Part shown: piece after piece, positions 60,660 through 64,000 of the stretch
How the letters are laid out: the number at the start of each line of letters is the position of its first letter
Position numbering within the stretch: position 1 is the stretch's first letter
Origin: Symbiodinium natans
Taxonomy: Eukaryota > Sar > Dinophyceae > Suessiales > Symbiodiniaceae
Direction of reading: 5' to 3'
Assembly: GCA_905221605.1 (NCBI GenBank)
Contig: CAJNDS010002130.1
Coordinates: forward strand, 325,001-389,000
DNA: 64,000 nucleotides
The notes under the pieces: model-generated
Seen by the model: the letters and a program-made list of their open reading frames with translations, nothing else
Databases searched by the model: none
What the model was told of the DNA's origin: nothing
Translations under genes and position numbers: made by a program

Positions 60660-60856
60660 CCCGAAAACCCAACCCCTAGACCCTTAAACCCTTAAACCCT
60701 GACCCCTAAACCCTGAACCCTAAACCCTAAACCCTAAACCCTGAACCCTAAACCTTGAACCCTGAAGCCTGAACCCTAAACCTTGAACCCTGAAGCCTGA
60801 ACCCTAAACCTTGAACCCTGAACCCTGAAGCCTGAAGCCTGAAGCCTGAAGCCTGC
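60660..60856 (-). repeat. CCCTAAA/CCCTGAA/CCTGAAG run
   Basis: About twenty-five diverged heptamers; the last units become CCTGAAG. Confidence 0.9.
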
Positions 60857-61139
60857 TTCGCTGGGTTTGGGGCTTCCACTTGTGGCCTCATCCGGCTGTG
60901 TGATTGCCCTTAGAGAGCTCCCCCACCCCTTGTGAAGAAAAAGTTCTTGTAGGCTTTGGCTGAATCTGGGTTTCAGGTTTAGGGCTTGGGGGGTTTTGGT
61001 GTTTTTTGAAGTGGATGTCGGTGGCCCAGAGTTGCAAGGGAGGGTTTGTCGGTTTGAGGGTTTGAGGGTTTTGAGGGTTTGAGGGTTCGTCTAGGAGACT
61101 TCAGGCTCAACTGCCCCACTTGCATGGCTGAGATTTCAT

Positions 61140-61480
61140 GTCGCCGTGCCGTTTACCCTAAACCCCTCTGAACCCCAAACCCCTAACCCCAAACCCTTTG
61201 ACCCCTCAACCCTAAGCCCGAAACCCTAACCCCAAACCCCAAAACCCTGAAACCCTAAAGCCCTAAACCCGAAACCCTAAACCCTAAACCCTAAACCCCA
61301 AACCCTAAACCCTAAACCCCCAAAGCCTTCAACCCTAGGCCGACCTAAACCCTGCGCTTCTGCAATGCCGGGAGGCATCCGCGGCTTTCCCGCAGCTTCC
61401 CTTTGAGACGCGAAGTGGTGTTTTTTGGGTTTAGGGTTTAGGGTTTTAGGGTTTAGGGTTTCGGGTGGGGGATGGTTTCT
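61140..61480. repeat. CCCTAAA run facing a TTTAGGG run, with a small exon-like block between
   Basis: CCCTAAA-type units at 61150-61330, then TTTCCCGCAG, the short block LPFETRS (61399-61420), then GTGTTTTTTGGGTTTAGGG. This repeats the acceptor-array / exon / donor-array order. Confidence 0.6.
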
Positions 61481-61686
61481 AGAGGGTTCAGAAACTTATC
61501 TGCACGGTCTTGTTTGTTGGGTTCGGGTCTGCTAGGAACGCGAGGCAAAGCCAGATCCTACTAAAAATTGCCCGACTAGAGTCACTAGAGGGCTGTAGCA
61601 TGTTTGAGAAGAGGTGTCCACATGCGAATAGTTGGGGGTAGGGAAGGGCGTTTTTCGATGTGAAGTTGCCAGCAGTGAGCAAAGTC

Positions 61687-62112
61687 TCACCATCCGAGGC
61701 CTTGCAGAAGAGGTACGCTGTTCACAGTGCTATGTAATACTCTAAATTCTGGATTGGGAAACGAAGCTTCAGGGGTTGACACCCCAAAAAAAGCTCTCAA
61801 AACACCAAGCTTTGCACGTGTAGTGGAGGCATCAGAGTTGGAGGGCTCCAGGTCGAATGCGGTAGAATACGATACAAGTAGGGAGGGACATCTCCCCGTT
61901 CCATTCGTGCAGCCACGCACAGATTGGAGAAAGAGGCATGTAGCAGCGGACAATTCAATAAATCGTTGCCCGGAATAGCAAGTAGAAGTAAGCCGTAAGT
62001 GTAGCTCGAGCTGCAGGGCGCAGACAGGATCCCCGAAGACGCTCCTGCACGAGGGTTGTTGATGCTTTTGAAACATTCCACGTGGCTTCGAGCGAGAGCG
62101 AAAAGTAGTCAT
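61687..62112 (-). CDS. 141-aa minus-strand ORF, strand uncertain
   Basis: An ATG-started minus frame of 141 codons (GDPVCALQLELHLRLTSTCY, CPSLLVSYSTAFDLEPS) covers the same DNA as a + strand frame (61727-61978; KKALKTPSFARVVEASELEG, EYDTSREGHLPVPFVQP). Both lack the GC3 bias of neighbouring exons. Possibly a recent insertion. No family recognised. Confidence 0.3.
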   Translation of the reverse strand: MTTFRSRSKPRGMFQKHQQPSCRSVFGDPVCALQLELHLRLTSTCYSGQRFIELSAATCLFLQSVRGCTNGTGRCPSLLVSYSTAFDLEPSNSDASTTRAKLGVLRAFFGVSTPEASFPNPEFRVLHSTVNSVPLLQGLGW

Positions 62113-62781
62113 CGGCTATGCCCTAGTGGACAAGCCTTGGCTGCACTTCGGATGTCATGTCTTGCTGATCTTTGCCTTTGCAGGCTAAAGAGGTGCCAGT
62201 TCAAGAACATGGGTTCCATTCCATTGTTGTCCATTTCGTCTCAGGAGTTGCCCACTCTAAGCCCTAAACCCTAAAGGCCCTAAACCCTGCACCCACCCTC
62301 ACCCTCAAGTCGCCTCCTCGCCATTCGGCTCTGGGCATCGTTAGCTCTGCCCTCCAGCGGAGCACAACGAAGCGGCTGTGCTGATGATTTGGGGTTCGCC
62401 TGATGAATGAGGTTTAGGGTGTAGGGTTTGGGGTTTTGGGGTTTAGGGTTTACTTCGACATGTTGCAGGTCACTCACACACTGTTTTTGTGCAGGCTCTG
62501 TCAGGTTGAAGTGTGCGTAACATGCGCCCTTCTGCACACGACGTTAGGAGACGTTCAGGTCATTTTGTGGCTGCCCAGGTGGTAGGCCTCCGGTACACCT
62601 GACAAGCATCATCCGGTTAGGGTTCTCAGAGGTTTAGGGTGAGGTGACACCTGATGCGGTTCAGGGTTGTACGACTTTGACGGGGTTTCGGGCTGGAGTT
62701 GTCATAGGGTTCTGGGGCTTTGCCGGGTGACGGTCCCACTGTTCAAAAGGTTTGGGTTTCAGCCCTTGTGTGGTTCTTCAG

Positions 62782-63031
62782 CGTCGACGCTTGTCGATGT
62801 GAAGCAACTAGCAAGCCCGATCGGAGAAGTGTTCAGCAGGTGGCCCAAGACCCCAAAACGACCCTCGAGCGCCCCCAGCCAGCTTTCCCTAAACCCTAAA
62901 CAATCCCTAAACCCTGAACCCAAACCCCTTCTTTTTTGCTGAGCCTCATGAGGTCCCAAGGCCCACGGACATGGGGGGAGCGCTCGGAGCTGAGGACAGT
63001 GAGGCGCAAGTTTGGCAGGTCTATTCACGAG
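62782..63031 (+). CDS. Two exon-like blocks around a CCCTAAA run
   Basis: Block 62782-62888 (STLVDVKQLASPIGEVFSRW, TPKRPSSAPSQLS) follows TGGTTCTTCAG and then runs into CCCTAAA units. Block 62944-63031 (PHEVPRPTDMGGALGAEDSE, VWQVYSR) follows TTTTTTGCTGAG and ends at GTATCTTG. An in-frame donor at GAA|GTGTTC inside the first block would join the two in phase 0. Confidence 0.45.
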
Positions 63032-63119
63032 GTATCTTGAGCGTCGGCAGAGGAGCCCTCGACCCTAAGCCCTAAACCCGAAACCTTAAACGCTAAACTC
63101 AATGAAGCCCGTGGTTTCT

Positions 63120-63480
63120 TCTCCAGGTCTTGGTGCCATTTATTGAAATTGCCGGTAGAACCGTTGGTATCGGCAAGGGAAAGAGGCCGTTATTCTTGAC
63201 ATCAAACGAAAAGCCGAGACAACATGTCAGGCTCTACGCTGCTTATTGGAAGGGGGAATCCCAAGACAATGCTAGTAGATACACCACAAAGGAAAAACAA
63301 CACTCATACCTTAGGTTTAATTTTGGGGGCATCAAGCCCAGTATACTATGCGCATCAAATTCAGTTTTACCACTATAGTCAGTATTCATTGTTTCCTGCG
63401 CTGCTTATGGGTGGGGGTGGGGAGGGGGGGGGGGAGGGCGAAATCCCAAGACAATATATAAGAGAAGCCCTTTTTTGAAA
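63120..63480. other. Inverted/direct repeat interval with weak ORF
   Basis: GGGGGAATCCCAAGACAATG (63254) recurs as GGCGAAATCCCAAGACAAT (63438). An 82-codon frame (63130-63378) starts plausibly after TTCTCCAG (VLVPFIEIAGRTVGIGKG) but then follows the AT-rich repeat. Confidence 0.35.
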
Positions 63481-63744
63481 TAACTCTCATGTTTCAAGTT
63501 TTGCTTTTCGGGTATGACGTGCATTGCTTTGCTTGTTGGGAGGCTTCGCTTAAGAGAGGATATTGTGGATAAAGCATAACGAGGAGATCAGGTTCTGCTT
63601 CTTTGAGGGGATAGAATATGCCTGAAACTGGTATTTTCGCATCACAAGTCTCATTATATAGATACGACTGAACCCGATAACGAATTCCTGTTTAAGACGG
63701 CAAGTACTTAGTCAGAATCAGGGATCTGAGATCTGGACTACCTC

Positions 63745-63915
63745 GACCCCAGATTGGTAGAATGAATCTGGAGAACCGGGACCCTATGCTCCAGACTCCA
63801 GATTACCAGAGTGAATCTGGAGTACCGGGCCCCGGACCCCGACTCCAGATTACGGACTCCAGATTCTGGAGTTCGAGGCCTCGGTACTCCAGATTCATTC
63901 TGGAAATCTGGGGTC
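63745..63915. repeat. Imperfect palindrome built of CCAGATT/AATCTGG units
   Basis: AGAATGAATCTGGAGAACCG near 63759 is the near reverse complement of CGGTACTCCAGATTCATTCT near 63883. Between them CTCCAGATTAC, GTGAATCTGGAGTACC and ACTCCAGATTCTGGAG form smaller hairpins. Confidence 0.75.
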
Positions 63916-64000
63916 TGGAAATGTGTGGATCATGTCAAAGGGGGGGGGGGGTTGGGGTGATGGGGGGTGGGGGAGAGTATATATATCTGACTTGGGCCAA

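Noticed and set aside
1-64000. tRNA, rRNA, snRNA genes or CRISPR arrays
   Set aside because: No cloverleaf, rRNA core or regularly spaced repeat-spacer pattern was recognised by eye. A covariance-model scan would be needed to exclude small RNAs.

Overview
The window reads as nuclear DNA of a dinoflagellate-like protist. I infer this from four things: plant-type telomeric heptamers (TTTAGGG/CCCTAAA) scattered throughout, GC-rich third codon positions in short exons, apparent GT, GC and occasional GA splice donors, and exons that almost all lie on the + strand. The genus cannot be assigned. There is no bacterial-style operon, no rRNA or tRNA gene and no CRISPR array that I can support. Most gene models below are my own splice-phase reconstructions and need transcript data.

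Layout. 1-590: the end of a minus-strand gene that runs off the window. 0.77-2.4 kb: a degenerate tandem repeat. 2.4-4.3 kb: a few isolated exon-like pieces. 4.4-7.0 kb: three diverged direct copies of a 0.8-0.9 kb unit. 7063-14414: a nearly complete tyrosine-recombinase retrotransposon of the DIRS/Ngaro type. Its termini are split direct repeats in the order A1-ORFs-B1-A2-B2. It encodes a small membrane protein, a Gag-like protein, a reverse transcriptase, and an RNase H / methyltransferase / tyrosine recombinase polyprotein. One frame break falls just after the reverse transcriptase active site.

14.4-63.5 kb: a chain of + strand genes made of small exons. The best models are 19.1-19.5, 23.4-23.9, 24.9-25.5, 26.7-27.3, 29.5-35.1, 35.6-36.1, 36.8-37.2, 45.4-45.8, 49.8-50.7, 51.1-51.8, 53.9-54.2 and 57.0-59.9 kb. 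None gives a confident family assignment. Between the exons lie TTTAGGG-type arrays, CCCTAAA-type arrays, pure T/G and C/A homopolymer tracts, pyrimidine and AT microsatellites, and at least three copies of a 102-bp inverted-repeat element, two of them with 8-bp target-site duplications.

The most interesting pattern is the position of the heptamers. TTTAGGG runs tend to start at 5' splice sites (exon|GTTTAGGG...) and CCCTAAA runs tend to end at 3' splice sites (...CCCTAAACCCYAG|exon). Many introns would therefore carry complementary ends that could pair. This suggests that what look like interstitial telomeres here are intron-making or intron-defining sequence.
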